DNA of 64,000 nucleotides from Pseudomonas sp. SL4(2022) (lineage in GTDB: Bacteria > Pseudomonadota > Gammaproteobacteria > Pseudomonadales > Pseudomonadaceae). The stretch lies in contig NZ_CP113060.1 of the NCBI RefSeq assembly GCF_026625725.1, positions 248,001 through 312,000 of the forward strand, given 5' to 3'. A program made the translations under genes and the position numbers. This document shows positions 1 through 8,302 of the stretch, in pieces (the stretch's first letter is position 1; every line of letters starts with the position of its first letter). The notes beneath the pieces are model-generated. The model was given only the letters and a program-made list of their open reading frames with translations. It was not told where the DNA came from and did no database searches.

Positions 1-558
1 CTGCCCTGGATTGAGCGCCTGGGCTGGACTGCGCGCTTTGACCTGGCCATGCTCGAACACTGCCTGGCCCATCTCAGCCAGCATGCGGCGCCGCTGGCAC
101 TCAGCTTATCGGCGGCCACCCTGCGCGACAGCGAAACGCTCAAACGCATGTTCGACATTCTTCGCCAGCACCCACAGCAGGCCAACCTGCTGACGCTGGA
201 AGTGGACGAACGCCACCTGCCACCGGCCGCGGAGCTGGAAGCCCTTAGCCAGAGCATCCGCGATACCGGTTTCAGCCTGGGCCTGCAACACTTTGGTGGA
301 CGTTTCAGCCTGATCGGCAACCTGACCCACCTGGGCCTGGCCTACCTGAAACTCGACGGCACCTATATCCGCGCCATCGACCAGGAAGGCGACAAGCGCA
401 TGTTTATCGAGGCAGTGTTCCGCGCCACCAATAGCATCGACCTGCCATTGATTGCGGAAATGGTGGAAACCGAGGGCGAGCTGGCAGTGCTCAAGGAGCT
501 GGGGCTATATGGTGCAATGGGCCGCCTACTGGGCGCGCCAGAACCGTGGAAAGACTGA
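1..558 (+). CDS. lapD: LapD-like c-di-GMP receptor, C-terminal degenerate EAL domain (5' truncated by window)
   Basis: The reading frame is open from base 1, so only about the last 185 residues are visible. They form the second part of an EAL domain. The catalytic features are degraded: the usual DDFG motif is replaced by QHFGGRFS, and the asparagine of the N-L-S motif is a serine (LSLSAATL). LKLDGTYIR and LIAEMVETEGE are retained. This pattern is typical of LapD, an inner-membrane protein that binds c-di-GMP through a dead EAL domain and holds the periplasmic protease LapG, which controls adhesin release. The N-terminal periplasmic, HAMP and GGDEF parts and any lapG partner lie outside the window. 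The gene converges on fleR. Another degenerate EAL receptor is possible but less likely. Confidence 0.8.
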   Translation: MPWIERLGWTARFDLAMLEHCLAHLSQHAAPLALSLSAATLRDSETLKRMFDILRQHPQQANLLTLEVDERHLPPAAELEALSQSIRDTGFSLGLQHFGGRFSLIGNLTHLGLAYLKLDGTYIRAIDQEGDKRMFIEAVFRATNSIDLPLIAEMVETEGELAVLKELGLYGAMGRLLGAPEPWKD

Positions 559-572
559 TCCGCCAACGCAAA

Positions 573-601
573 CGGGGTAGTCCGCTGTACAGCCTACCCC
601 G
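573..601. terminator. Hairpin between convergent lapD and fleR
   Basis: An 8-bp perfect stem (CGGGGTAG / CTACCCCG) with a 13-base loop lies in the 79-bp gap between the convergent stop codons. There is no long T tract on either side, so it is at best a weak or bidirectional terminator. Confidence 0.45.
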
Positions 602-637
602 ATTCAAGTACAGCGCTTAGAGCCCATCCACAGCGGT

Positions 638-2047
638 TCAGCTGGCAAACAGATAACCTTCCACATCCATCCCGGCATCACGCATCTGCGCCAGCTTGTA
701 GCGCAAGGTGCGCGGGCTAATACCCAGGCGCTCGGCGGCTTCCTTGCGACGACCACGCTCGGCGCGCAGTGTATCGATGATCATCTGGAACTCATGCCGA
801 CGCAGATCATCGCCCAACGCGCCAGCTTCAGCCGGCGAGGCGTCCTGCGGCGCAGGCGTGCTATTGACCACCACAGCCAACAGCGGCGACGGCGCAGGCG
901 GCGTAACCGCCGAACCAATAGGTGCCAGCAGGCAAAGATCCTGGGGCTGAATCAGCCCGCCCTGCTGCAGGATCAATGCGCGCTGAATAGCGTTATCCAG
1001 CTCGCGCACATTGCCCGGCCAGCTATGGCTCATCAGGCTCATCTGCGCCTGCGGGGAAAGCCGAATCGGCGCGTGATTCATTTTTTTCACATATTTGGCC
1101 AACAAGCGTTCGGCCAAAGGCACGATGTCCGCCGGGCGCTCACGCAGCGGTCGCCAGGCCAGTGGGAACACCGACAGACGATAGTAAAGGTCTTCACGGA
1201 AGCGCCCCGCCGCCACTTCTGCGGCCAAGTCACGGTTACTGGTGGCCAGCACGCGGATATCTAGAATAATCGGCTTGCGCGCGCCAACCCGTTCCACCTC
1301 ACGTTCTTGCAGTACGCGCAGCAGCTTGGCCTGCAACCCCAGTGGCATTTCAGAAATTTCGTCGAGCAGAATGGTGCCACCTTCGGCCAGCTCGAATTTG
1401 CCCGGCGTACTGGCAATTGCCCCGGTGAATGCGCCCTTCTCGTGGCCGAACAGTGTGGCCTCGAGCATGTTGTCCGGAATCGCCGCACAGTTGATGGCGA
1501 TAAAGGGTTTGCTGCCACGCGGCGACTGCTGGTGGATAAAGCGCGCCAGCACCTCTTTACCGGTACCAGACTCGCCCGTAATCAATACCGTGGAATCGCT
1601 CTGCGCCACCCGCGTGGCCAAAGCCAACAGCTGCACGCTGGCGGGTTCTTCGGCAACCGGGCCGTCCTGCTCGCTAACAGAAACCCGACCCAATGCATGC
1701 CGATCAACCAGCGTCAGCAAGGCCTTCGGTTCAAATGGCTTGACCAGGTAATCCGCCGCGCCCTGGCGCATGGCATCCACCGCCCGTTCCACGGCACCGA
1801 AAGCCGTCATAAGCAGCACCGGCAATTGCGGCTGACGCTGGCGAATCTGCGCCAGTAACTGATGGCCATCCATGCCAGGCATGTTCACGTCACTGACCAC
1901 CAGGCCAAACGGCTCTTCGGCAATCGCCAACAGCGCCGCTTCGGCGCACTCCACCGCCCGGTAATCATGCCCACCCAGCGCCAGGGTATCGCCCAGCGCC
2001 TCGCGCAGCGCGCGATCATCTTCGACCAAAAGAATTTTGCTCGCCAT
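638..2047 (-). CDS. fleR: FleR, sigma-54-dependent flagellar response regulator
   Basis: 469 residues. It is the NtrC-type activator of the mid-class flagellar genes (rod, hook, rings) in Pseudomonas. The receiver domain (about 1-120) has the phospho-acceptor D52 in VVSDVNMPGMDG. The AAA+ domain has Walker A GESGTGKE at about 157-164 and the sigma-54 contact loop GAFTGA at about 204-209. A Fis-type helix-turn-helix ends the protein (GISPRTLRYKLAQMRDAG). The start codon lies 6 bp after the fleS stop, so both belong to one operon and the cognate kinase is FleS. In the family it acts downstream of FleQ. Confidence 0.96.
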   Translation of the reverse strand: MASKILLVEDDRALREALGDTLALGGHDYRAVECAEAALLAIAEEPFGLVVSDVNMPGMDGHQLLAQIRQRQPQLPVLLMTAFGAVERAVDAMRQGAADYLVKPFEPKALLTLVDRHALGRVSVSEQDGPVAEEPASVQLLALATRVAQSDSTVLITGESGTGKEVLARFIHQQSPRGSKPFIAINCAAIPDNMLEATLFGHEKGAFTGAIASTPGKFELAEGGTILLDEISEMPLGLQAKLLRVLQEREVERVGARKPIILDIRVLATSNRDLAAEVAAGRFREDLYYRLSVFPLAWRPLRERPADIVPLAERLLAKYVKKMNHAPIRLSPQAQMSLMSHSWPGNVRELDNAIQRALILQQGGLIQPQDLCLLAPIGSAVTPPAPSPLLAVVVNSTPAPQDASPAEAGALGDDLRRHEFQMIIDTLRAERGRRKEAAERLGISPRTLRYKLAQMRDAGMDVEGYLFAS

Positions 2048-2053
2048 GGCTGG

Positions 2054-3262
2054 TTACTCCTGAATCAAAGGGTGCGAAGCACCAAGCAGCGGCAAGGTGA
2101 GAATGGCGCATGTGCCACGTCCCGGCCGCGAACGCAGTTGCACATCCCCCTGATGGGCGCGCGCCACTGCCTTGACCACGGCCAGGCCAAGCCCGGTGCC
2201 GGTGGTTTTGGTGGTAAAGAAAGGCTCGCCAAGCCGCGCCAGCGTCACGCTGTCGATGCCCGGGCCGTTATCGCTGATACACAGGCGCACTGTTTCACCG
2301 CGCTGATACAGATGAATTTTCAGGCGCGCCTCGCGGCCACCGGCCTGAATCGCGTTGTTAACCAGATTGAGTACGCTGCCTACCAGGGTGTCGCGGTTGC
2401 ACAGCAACTCGCCCATCCGGCTATCGCATTGCCAGCGCACCTGCATCCCTAGAACGTGCGGCTCGGCAGCACCGCGTAGCGCATCAAACAAAGCGACTGG
2501 AGCCAGACGATCTGGCAGTGGCAGTTCACCGCGAGCAAAGATCAGCATGTCACGCACCTGATGCTCCAGCTCATGCAGGCGCTCTTTCAGACGCCCCGCA
2601 AAACGCTGCTGCTGCTCAGCCGGCAGTACCTGCTCCGTCAGATGACTGGCATACAAAAGAGCAGCGGAAAGCGGTGTGCGGATCTGATGAGCCAGAGACG
2701 CCACCATACGCCCGAGAGCCGACAAGCGTTCATGCCGGGACAATTGATCCTGCAAGCGCCGGGTTTCTGTCAGATCGGTCAACAGCACCAGCTGGCCTGG
2801 TTCGGCGTGTAAAGAACGAGTGGCAATCGACAAACGCCGACCGTCCTTCAAGGAGATTTCATGGCCATCGTCTTCACGTGGCGCAAAATTACGGGCAATC
2901 ACCTGACGCCAGAGCATACCCACCAGAGGTAAGCCCAGCAGATTACGCGCCACCGGGTTGGCCTCGCGCACCACGCCCTGGCCATCAATCACGATCACTC
3001 CGCCCGGCAGCAGATCCAGCAGACTCTGCAGACGGTGAGCCAAGCGCTCCTTCTCGGCCAGCTCCTGCATACGCTGGGCACTGACCAACGCCAACTGGCC
3101 CTTGAGTTCAGTCACTCGGGCCTCCAGCATGCTGTATGAGGCACTGAGCTGGGTCGACATCTGGTTGAAGAGGGCAAAGGCCTGTTCGAGCCCGGCACGG
3201 CTGGCCTGCTCTACGGGAGCGGGCGCTTCGGATTCTTCAGGGCGTTGGACGTTAGCGTTCAT
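2054..3262 (-). CDS. fleS: FleS, flagellar two-component sensor kinase
   Basis: 402 residues with no transmembrane segment, so a cytoplasmic kinase. A coiled-coil-like N-terminus (about 25-80) is followed by a PAS-like domain (about 80-165). The HisKA box has H192 in ASLAHQIRTPLSA. The HATPase has the N box (LNLVNNAIQAGG), G1 (DNGPGID) and G2 (TGTGLGLAVV) motifs. It phosphorylates FleR to switch on the rod-hook-ring operons. A sigma-54-type promoter lies about 55-70 bp upstream, as expected for a FleQ-dependent operon. Confidence 0.95.
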   Translation of the reverse strand: MNANVQRPEESEAPAPVEQASRAGLEQAFALFNQMSTQLSASYSMLEARVTELKGQLALVSAQRMQELAEKERLAHRLQSLLDLLPGGVIVIDGQGVVREANPVARNLLGLPLVGMLWRQVIARNFAPREDDGHEISLKDGRRLSIATRSLHAEPGQLVLLTDLTETRRLQDQLSRHERLSALGRMVASLAHQIRTPLSAALLYASHLTEQVLPAEQQQRFAGRLKERLHELEHQVRDMLIFARGELPLPDRLAPVALFDALRGAAEPHVLGMQVRWQCDSRMGELLCNRDTLVGSVLNLVNNAIQAGGREARLKIHLYQRGETVRLCISDNGPGIDSVTLARLGEPFFTTKTTGTGLGLAVVKAVARAHQGDVQLRSRPGRGTCAILTLPLLGASHPLIQE

Positions 3263-3314
3263 GGTTCTCTCTCGCGCAGCGAGCCGTCATAAGACAGTCA
3301 GTTGCGAGAGAGTT

Positions 3315-3330
3315 AGCAATACCCGTGCCT
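3315..3330 (-). promoter_or_regulatory. Sigma-54 promoter of fleSR
   Basis: Read on the minus strand the site is AGGCAC-GGGTA-TTGCT. It has the required GG and GC dinucleotides separated by 10 bases and lies about 55 bp upstream of the fleS start. FleQ-dependent RpoN transcription of fleSR is known in P. aeruginosa. The site here is a sequence match only. Confidence 0.7.
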
Positions 3331-3359
3331 GAAAAAATATCCTTTTAAAATCAAAGCCA

Positions 3360-3400
3360 TAAAAATAAAGCCGAAGGCTTCGTCAAACCTTCGGCTTTAT
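3360..3400 (-). terminator. Rho-independent terminator after fleQ
   Basis: A 13-bp perfect stem (ATAAAGCCGAAGG / CCTTCGGCTTTAT) has a 10-base loop at 3378-3387. On the minus strand it is followed by TTTTTA. It lies about 50 bp downstream of the fleQ stop and insulates fleQ from fleSR. Confidence 0.85.
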
Positions 3401-3447
3401 TGAAGGAGCAAGCGCCAAGTCACTGACGATTGCCTGACAAACAAAGA

Positions 3448-4920
3448 TCAGTCGTCCAGCTCCTCATCATCACGCCGATTCATACCGTACTTACGCATTT
3501 TTTCAACCAGGGTGGTGCGGCGAATTCGCAGCCGTTCGGCGGCACGCGCGACGACGCCACTAGCATCGTCGAGTGCCTGCTGGATCAAGCCCTGCTCAAG
3601 ATTGCCCAGATAGTCCTTCAGATCCAAACCTTCCGGCGGCAGCATGGCCATCGAATCCACGCCAGGCAAACCGGCCATGATGGTGGCACGCTCATCCAAC
3701 TCATCACGCAGAGTCGCCACCATGTGCTCGTCTTCGTCATCGACATGGCGAAATTTCTTCGGCAGCTCACCGACACCAATCACACCATAGGGATGCATGA
3801 TCGCCATACGCTCGACCAGGTTGGCCAATTCACGCACGTTGCCTGCCCAGTCATGCTGGCACAGCGACATGATCGCTGCCGAGTTGAAACGAATGGAGCC
3901 ACGCTTTTCGAACTCCATGCGCGAGATCAGCTCATTCATTAACAGCGGAATATCCTCGATGCGCTCACGCAGCGGGGCCATCTCGATCGGGAAAACGTTG
4001 AGACGGTAATACAGATCCTCACGGAAGCTGCCGTCTTCGATCATCTTTTCGAGGTTCTTGTGCGTTGCAGCAATGATCCGCACATCAGCGCTCTGGGTCT
4101 TGTTGCTGCCCACCCGTTCGAAGGTGCGTTCCTGCAGTACGCGTAGCAATTTCACCTGCATCGGTAGCGGCATGTCGCCGATTTCATCGAGGAACAGGGT
4201 GCCGCCATTGGCCAGTTCAAAACGCCCAGCCCGGCTGGTGATCGCACCGGTAAAGGCACCCTTCTCGTGGCCGAACAACTCGCTCTCAAGCAACTCGGCA
4301 GGAATCGCACCGCAGTTGACCGGAACAAAAGGCGCTTCCCGACGCTTGGAGTGGTAATGCAAGTTACGCGCGACCACTTCCTTACCCGTGCCCGACTCAC
4401 CAAGGATCAGCACGCTGGCCTCGGTATCGGCCACCTGCTGCATCATCTGCCGCACCTGCTGAATGGCCCGACTGGTGCCCACCAGGCTGCGGAACAGGTT
4501 GGTTTCACGCTGCCGACCACGCTCACGAGCTTGGTCGTACATTTCTCGATAGACCTGCGCACGGTGCAGCGAGTCGAGCAGTTTGTTGTAGCTCAAAGGC
4601 ATTTCCAAGCAGGCCAGCACACTGCGACGCTGTTCTTCCGGCCACTCCGCCGCCACCTGCTCATTGATCAGCAAGGTCGGCAGAAATTCATCCCAGGCAG
4701 CCAGTTGCTTGAGCAATTCCAAAACACCACCTTTGGCGCTCACTTCGCCCAACAGAACACTGAGCACCTCACGGTTCGACGACAGTTCAGCCACACACTG
4801 TCGCCAGCTCTGACTGTCGCAGGCCAGATGCTCTTCACCCAGAAAGTTCAGGATCACCGTCAGGTCACGCCGACGCTCACTGTTGTCGTCAATCAGAAGA
4901 ATCTTGGTTTCACGCCACAT
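3448..4920 (-). CDS. fleQ: FleQ, master flagellar regulator and c-di-GMP sensor
   Basis: 490 residues, the same length as P. aeruginosa FleQ. FleQ is the sigma-54 enhancer-binding protein at the top of the Pseudomonas flagellar cascade; with c-di-GMP it also switches exopolysaccharide genes. The N-terminal REC-like domain is atypical and not phosphorylated in the family. Walker A is GESGTGKE at about 174-181 and GAFTGA is at 221-226. The known c-di-GMP contacts are present in register: LFRS with R144, and R185-N186 just after Walker A. A Fis-type helix-turn-helix ([15 protein letters not shown]) lies near the C-terminus. The gene is monocistronic: the terminator at 3360-3400 follows it and fliT is 214 bp upstream. 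It should activate fleSR, flgB, flgF and possibly the glycan operon promoters described here. Confidence 0.97.
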   Translation of the reverse strand: MWRETKILLIDDNSERRRDLTVILNFLGEEHLACDSQSWRQCVAELSSNREVLSVLLGEVSAKGGVLELLKQLAAWDEFLPTLLINEQVAAEWPEEQRRSVLACLEMPLSYNKLLDSLHRAQVYREMYDQARERGRQRETNLFRSLVGTSRAIQQVRQMMQQVADTEASVLILGESGTGKEVVARNLHYHSKRREAPFVPVNCGAIPAELLESELFGHEKGAFTGAITSRAGRFELANGGTLFLDEIGDMPLPMQVKLLRVLQERTFERVGSNKTQSADVRIIAATHKNLEKMIEDGSFREDLYYRLNVFPIEMAPLRERIEDIPLLMNELISRMEFEKRGSIRFNSAAIMSLCQHDWAGNVRELANLVERMAIMHPYGVIGVGELPKKFRHVDDEDEHMVATLRDELDERATIMAGLPGVDSMAMLPPEGLDLKDYLGNLEQGLIQQALDDASGVVARAAERLRIRRTTLVEKMRKYGMNRRDDEELDD

Positions 4921-4977
4921 ATGTATTTACTGATCCTGGAGTGAAGGGAGTACGGTCTGCTGCCCAAGGCCCAGGCC

Positions 4978-4996
4978 AGTGCCGACAATTGGCACT
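4978..4996. promoter_or_regulatory. Inverted repeat upstream of fleQ
   Basis: AGTGCC, seven spacer bases, then GGCACT, 58-76 bp upstream of the fleQ start. There is no T tract, so it is not an obvious terminator. It could be an operator for a fleQ regulator or a hairpin in the leader. The function is not known from the sequence. Confidence 0.35.
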
Positions 4997-5134
4997 AGTT
5001 AAGTCAATTTTCTGTTCGCAGTCAATTTTATGGCGTGACTTTTATGCTGCTCAAAAAGCCAGCTAAGCCGCTGTAACAAAAAAGAAGAGGGGTAACAGGG
5101 CCGACATCGATTGAAATCGGCAAGAGAGAGGCAA

Positions 5135-5431
5135 TCAACCGAACAGCTGATAGACCCTTGCACCGTGCTGAGACTGGTTAAGCTGCACCAACTCATGGGA
5201 CAAGCGCTGCTGCTCCCTCTGACAAACAAGAACCAGCTCACGATACAAATCAAGCAACTCCTGCATTCGCGCACGCAGGGTGTCCTCATCACCGGCAGAA
5301 TCAACCATTGCCTCGTCAACAGCTTGACGACACTGCAGGTCCAGCTCACCGATTGCGGCCCAATCTTGAGTCGCCAGGGCTACCCGCAAGGCACTACCGG
5401 TTTCTTCAAGTCGCTTCACGGATGAACTCAT
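5135..5431 (-). CDS. fliT: FliT-like flagellar export chaperone
   Basis: 98 residues, mostly helical and charged (for example LDLYRELVLVCQREQQRLSHEL). The start MSSSVKR is chosen because the longer frame would run into the upstream fliS gene. FliT binds the filament cap protein FliD before export and in other bacteria influences flagellar regulation. Sequence identity in this family is low, so the call rests on size, helical character and position directly after fliD-fliS-fliS and before fleQ. It is the last gene of the flaG-fliD-fliS-fliS-fliT operon. Confidence 0.75.
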   Translation of the reverse strand: MSSSVKRLEETGSALRVALATQDWAAIGELDLQCRQAVDEAMVDSAGDEDTLRARMQELLDLYRELVLVCQREQQRLSHELVQLNQSQHGARVYQLFG

Positions 5432-5456
5432 AAACACTTCCTCGGATGGGAACGCC

Positions 5457-5837
5457 TCATTCGGCAATGGCGTCCCAGCCAGCTTTGACATTGCGCAACA
5501 GGTGAGTGACTTCATCAAGAGGCGCGATTTCGTTTTGCACATTGGCATCTAACAGGCGCATCGTCATGTACTCATACAAACGATCCAGATTTTCGGCTAC
5601 TTCACCGCCCTGTTCGAGATTAAGCCCTTCACGCAGGCCACCGATAATGCCGATCGCCTTCCCGATCAATTCACCTTTGAGGGCTACCTGGCCGCGCTCC
5701 ATTGCCCCGCGCGCTTGTGCCAAACGCGTAAGCCCACCTTCCATCAGCATCTGTATCAGGCGATGCGGGCTGGCTTCTACAGCTTGCGCCTGGGTATTGA
5801 CGGTTTGATACTGCTTGAGAGCCGCCATAGCGTTCAT
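5457..5837 (-). CDS. fliS: FliS, flagellin export chaperone (second copy)
   Basis: 126 residues. The start MNAMAALKQYQ is used rather than an in-frame codon 66 bp upstream, because it matches the FliS N-terminus. FliS family signatures are ASPHRLIQMLMEGGLTRLAQA, LREGLNLEQGGEVAENLDRLYEYM and NVKAGWDAI. FliS caps the C-terminal disordered helix of flagellin in the cytoplasm and prevents early polymerisation. It sits 71 bp after a divergent paralogue (5909-6301). Pseudomonas commonly carries two fliS-type genes here; the second is named fliS' or fleP in P. aeruginosa. Confidence 0.93.
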   Translation of the reverse strand: MNAMAALKQYQTVNTQAQAVEASPHRLIQMLMEGGLTRLAQARGAMERGQVALKGELIGKAIGIIGGLREGLNLEQGGEVAENLDRLYEYMTMRLLDANVQNEIAPLDEVTHLLRNVKAGWDAIAE

Positions 5838-5908
5838 CGTTGTTCTCGCTTCTTGCTGACCTGATACCTTGGATATCGGCTTTCCAGCGCAAAGCTTTAA
5901 CAATCAAA

Positions 5909-6301
5909 TCAACTAACTGCAGCAGGCTCTACTTCGGGACCAATTGCGTCCCAGGCACTTTTGATCTGCTCAAGTAGAACTTGAACTTCATCCAGCGTAC
6001 GCGGTGTAGAGTCAAGCGCTACACCGGCAAGACGACGGGTCATGTAGTCATACAAAGCATCAAGATTCTCGGCAATTTCCCCTCCCAGACTCTTGTCGAG
6101 ACTGGCTTGGAGCACACCCAGGATGGTGATGGTGCTGCCAACAGCCAAACCACGAACCTCTGCATCCCCTTCAGCTTGCGCATGCTTAGCCAACATCACT
6201 CGCTGTACCGCGCCCTCAAGCAGCAGTTGCACCGTACGATAAGGCGAGACATCGTGACTCGTATTGACCTGTTTATAGGTATCTATCGGCTTCTTGCTCA
6301 T
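5909..6301 (-). CDS. fliS: FliS paralogue, flagellar chaperone (first copy)
   Basis: 130 residues. It shares the FliS fold with its neighbour ([49 protein letters not shown]), but the two proteins differ widely outside these motifs. The start ATG is 2 bp after the fliD stop, so the genes are translated together. Two chaperones in tandem may serve different partners or different export stages. Which of the two is the main flagellin chaperone cannot be told from the sequence. Confidence 0.92.
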   Translation of the reverse strand: MSKKPIDTYKQVNTSHDVSPYRTVQLLLEGAVQRVMLAKHAQAEGDAEVRGLAVGSTITILGVLQASLDKSLGGEIAENLDALYDYMTRRLAGVALDSTPRTLDEVQVLLEQIKSAWDAIGPEVEPAAVS

Positions 6302-6303
6302 TA

Positions 6304-7761
6304 CTAATCCTTTTTCACAACACCTGGCAGCTTGGCAAGCTGATTGGCCAGGCTTTCACTGGTTTTCTGCAAGCGTCCTACCAAGGAATCCATCGCGTTG
6401 TATTGGGCATAGAGCCGTGTCTTCAAGCTCTCAACCCTTATGGCCAAGGCTTTGCGCTGCTCATCGACACTGACTTTGGTAGCCTGCAGGGCATCAGTTC
6501 GCTGCTTGAGTACACCTTCTGTGCCAACGTAGGCACCGACCGATTTAGACAAGCGCCCCATCAGGCCACCCTCACCCGCCAGATACCCGGCAACCTGGTC
6601 GAAGTTATTGTTGAGTGCCTTGGTCAACTTGGTGTCATCAAGTTTGAGCTTGCCGTCCTTTTCAGTGGCAATCCCCAGCTCGGCCAATGCACGCACACCG
6701 CCTTCGCCCGACATCTTCACCATTTCATTGCGTAAACCAGACAATACGTTGCGGATCGACGAATCACCCAGTAGAGGGCCGGTCACGGGATTGCCACCGT
6801 CGACAGGAACCACGGCGGTCAATTGGGATGTTGTACTGATCAATGCGTTGTAAGCATCGACAAACTTTTGCAGGTTGTTCTTCACACTGCTTTTGTCGAC
6901 CCCAACAGTCACGCTAATAGTCTTGCCATCGGCAAGATCAGTGGCGCTCTGCGCTGCGCTCAGATCAAGCGTCACCCCCTCAAGCGCATCAGTAATACTG
7001 TTGGTATTACGCACCAACTCCAGGCCATCGACTGATATTTTCGATGACTGAGCTTTGGTGATGACACCACCAGCACCCGTCGTAGAGTTTGGTGGAACGA
7101 ATGCATTGGGGTTGCCAGGAGCGACCGTGGGAGTAAACGCCTGGGATGTCAGCGTATTGGCTCCTGTGGTCACACCGTTTTCGGTTACAGCCACCTGAAT
7201 ATCGTTACCCGCACCGTTCTTGGTGGAGTTCAATACCAAACGTGAACCAGAGTCATCGGTAATGATGGTGGCGCTTACACCCGTTGCTTTACCAGCTTCA
7301 TTGATTGCATCGCGCATACCGGCCAAGGTGTTGTTGCTCGCCGTGATAGCCACGCCGAAACTGGAACTACCGGTGGAAATATTCAGCGTACCGCTATTGA
7401 AGGTGGCCGCACTGCCGCCGGACACAGACTGCAATGCAACCTTGCTACTGGTCGCCAGCTGTTTGACCTGAACATTGTAGTTGCCGGCAGGCGCCGTTGT
7501 GGTGGCGGTTACCTTGAGCGCACTGGTGTTCGATGAACTGGCTGTTCTCGACTCAAACAGAGCCGTTTTATTCAACGAATCGACAGCGGTTTTAAATGTA
7601 TTGAGCGCACTGGTTAGCGAACCCATTGCCGAGATGCGCGAGACCGTGGTTTTTTCAAGACGATCCAGCTGATTGGTCTTGGGTGCCTTTTCGGCATTGA
7701 CCATCGCCGCGACAATTTCGTCGATCTTGATCCCTGAGCCAATGCCCGTAATCCCGGCCAT
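6304..7761 (-). CDS. fliD: FliD, flagellar filament cap (HAP2)
   Basis: 485 residues. FliD forms the cap at the filament tip under which flagellin subunits fold; in P. aeruginosa it also binds mucin. The N-terminus ([24 protein letters not shown]) is the conserved FliD_N segment. The middle part is Ser/Thr/Asn rich, and the C-terminal FliD_C region ends in a coiled coil (residues about 420-480: [37 protein letters not shown]). It lies between flaG and fliS, and is probably transcribed with them. Confidence 0.96.
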   Translation of the reverse strand: MAGITGIGSGIKIDEIVAAMVNAEKAPKTNQLDRLEKTTVSRISAMGSLTSALNTFKTAVDSLNKTALFESRTASSSNTSALKVTATTTAPAGNYNVQVKQLATSSKVALQSVSGGSAATFNSGTLNISTGSSSFGVAITASNNTLAGMRDAINEAGKATGVSATIITDDSGSRLVLNSTKNGAGNDIQVAVTENGVTTGANTLTSQAFTPTVAPGNPNAFVPPNSTTGAGGVITKAQSSKISVDGLELVRNTNSITDALEGVTLDLSAAQSATDLADGKTISVTVGVDKSSVKNNLQKFVDAYNALISTTSQLTAVVPVDGGNPVTGPLLGDSSIRNVLSGLRNEMVKMSGEGGVRALAELGIATEKDGKLKLDDTKLTKALNNNFDQVAGYLAGEGGLMGRLSKSVGAYVGTEGVLKQRTDALQATKVSVDEQRKALAIRVESLKTRLYAQYNAMDSLVGRLQKTSESLANQLAKLPGVVKKD

Positions 7762-7837
7762 GCTTCACCTCGCCAATAAAATGACTATAAACACCTAACA
7801 GGTGTAAGTAGTCAAAAGCCGTGCCAATTGAATGGAA

Positions 7838-8230
7838 TCAGGCCTCGGCTTTGAATAACAGACTACGAACCTCCGAAAGATTTTCTGCAAGCTGCAGCGC
7901 TTCTTCTGAAGGAATTTGCCGAATCACATCACCCGAACCTGCATCCGTCACCTTGACTACAACTCGACCACTCCCCTCCTCCAGGGAGAAATTGAGACTG
8001 CGCCGGACCGATTGAACGAAATCCTGAATTGTCGCAACAGCGGCTTCAACTTCTTCGCGAGAAGCTGCAGGACTGCTCTCAGCTTTAGTGGCGGTGGCCA
8101 CTGCAGCCTCTTCAGCCTGCTTACGCTCAACAGCATCAGTCGTAACTTTTGCAGATGAGCTTGGCGCTCGCTCTGCTTTTGAAGCAACGACGTTCGGGGC
8201 GGACGTAACCTGAATCGAACTAATGTCCAT
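7838..8230 (-). CDS. flaG: FlaG family flagellar protein
   Basis: 130 residues. The first 70 residues are low-complexity Ala/Ser/Glu. The conserved FlaG core follows, with VQSVRRSLNFSLEEGSGRVV, VKVTDAGSGDVIRQIPSEEA and QLAENL. FlaG is associated with filament length control in several genera; its exact role in Pseudomonas is less clear. It lies between fliC and fliD as in P. aeruginosa. Only 72 bp separate it from fliC, and that gap contains a hairpin, so transcription may come partly from fliC read-through. Confidence 0.93.
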   Translation of the reverse strand: MDISSIQVTSAPNVVASKAERAPSSSAKVTTDAVERKQAEEAAVATATKAESSPAASREEVEAAVATIQDFVQSVRRSLNFSLEEGSGRVVVKVTDAGSGDVIRQIPSEEALQLAENLSEVRSLLFKAEA

Positions 8231-8254
8231 AACTCTCTCCTCAGAATGAGGGAA

Positions 8255-8283
8255 CGGGGAGAAGAGCTAAGCCCTTCTCCCCG
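8255..8283 (-). terminator. Hairpin after fliC
   Basis: A 10-bp perfect stem (CGGGGAGAAG / CTTCTCCCCG) has a 9-base loop at 8265-8273. It lies 20-48 bp downstream of the fliC stop on the minus strand. The following T content is modest (TTCCCTCATT), so it is probably a partial terminator. It could let flagellin be made far in excess of the downstream cap and chaperones. Confidence 0.6.
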
Positions 8284-8302
8284 TAGTCTAGCGCCTTTAC
8301 CC

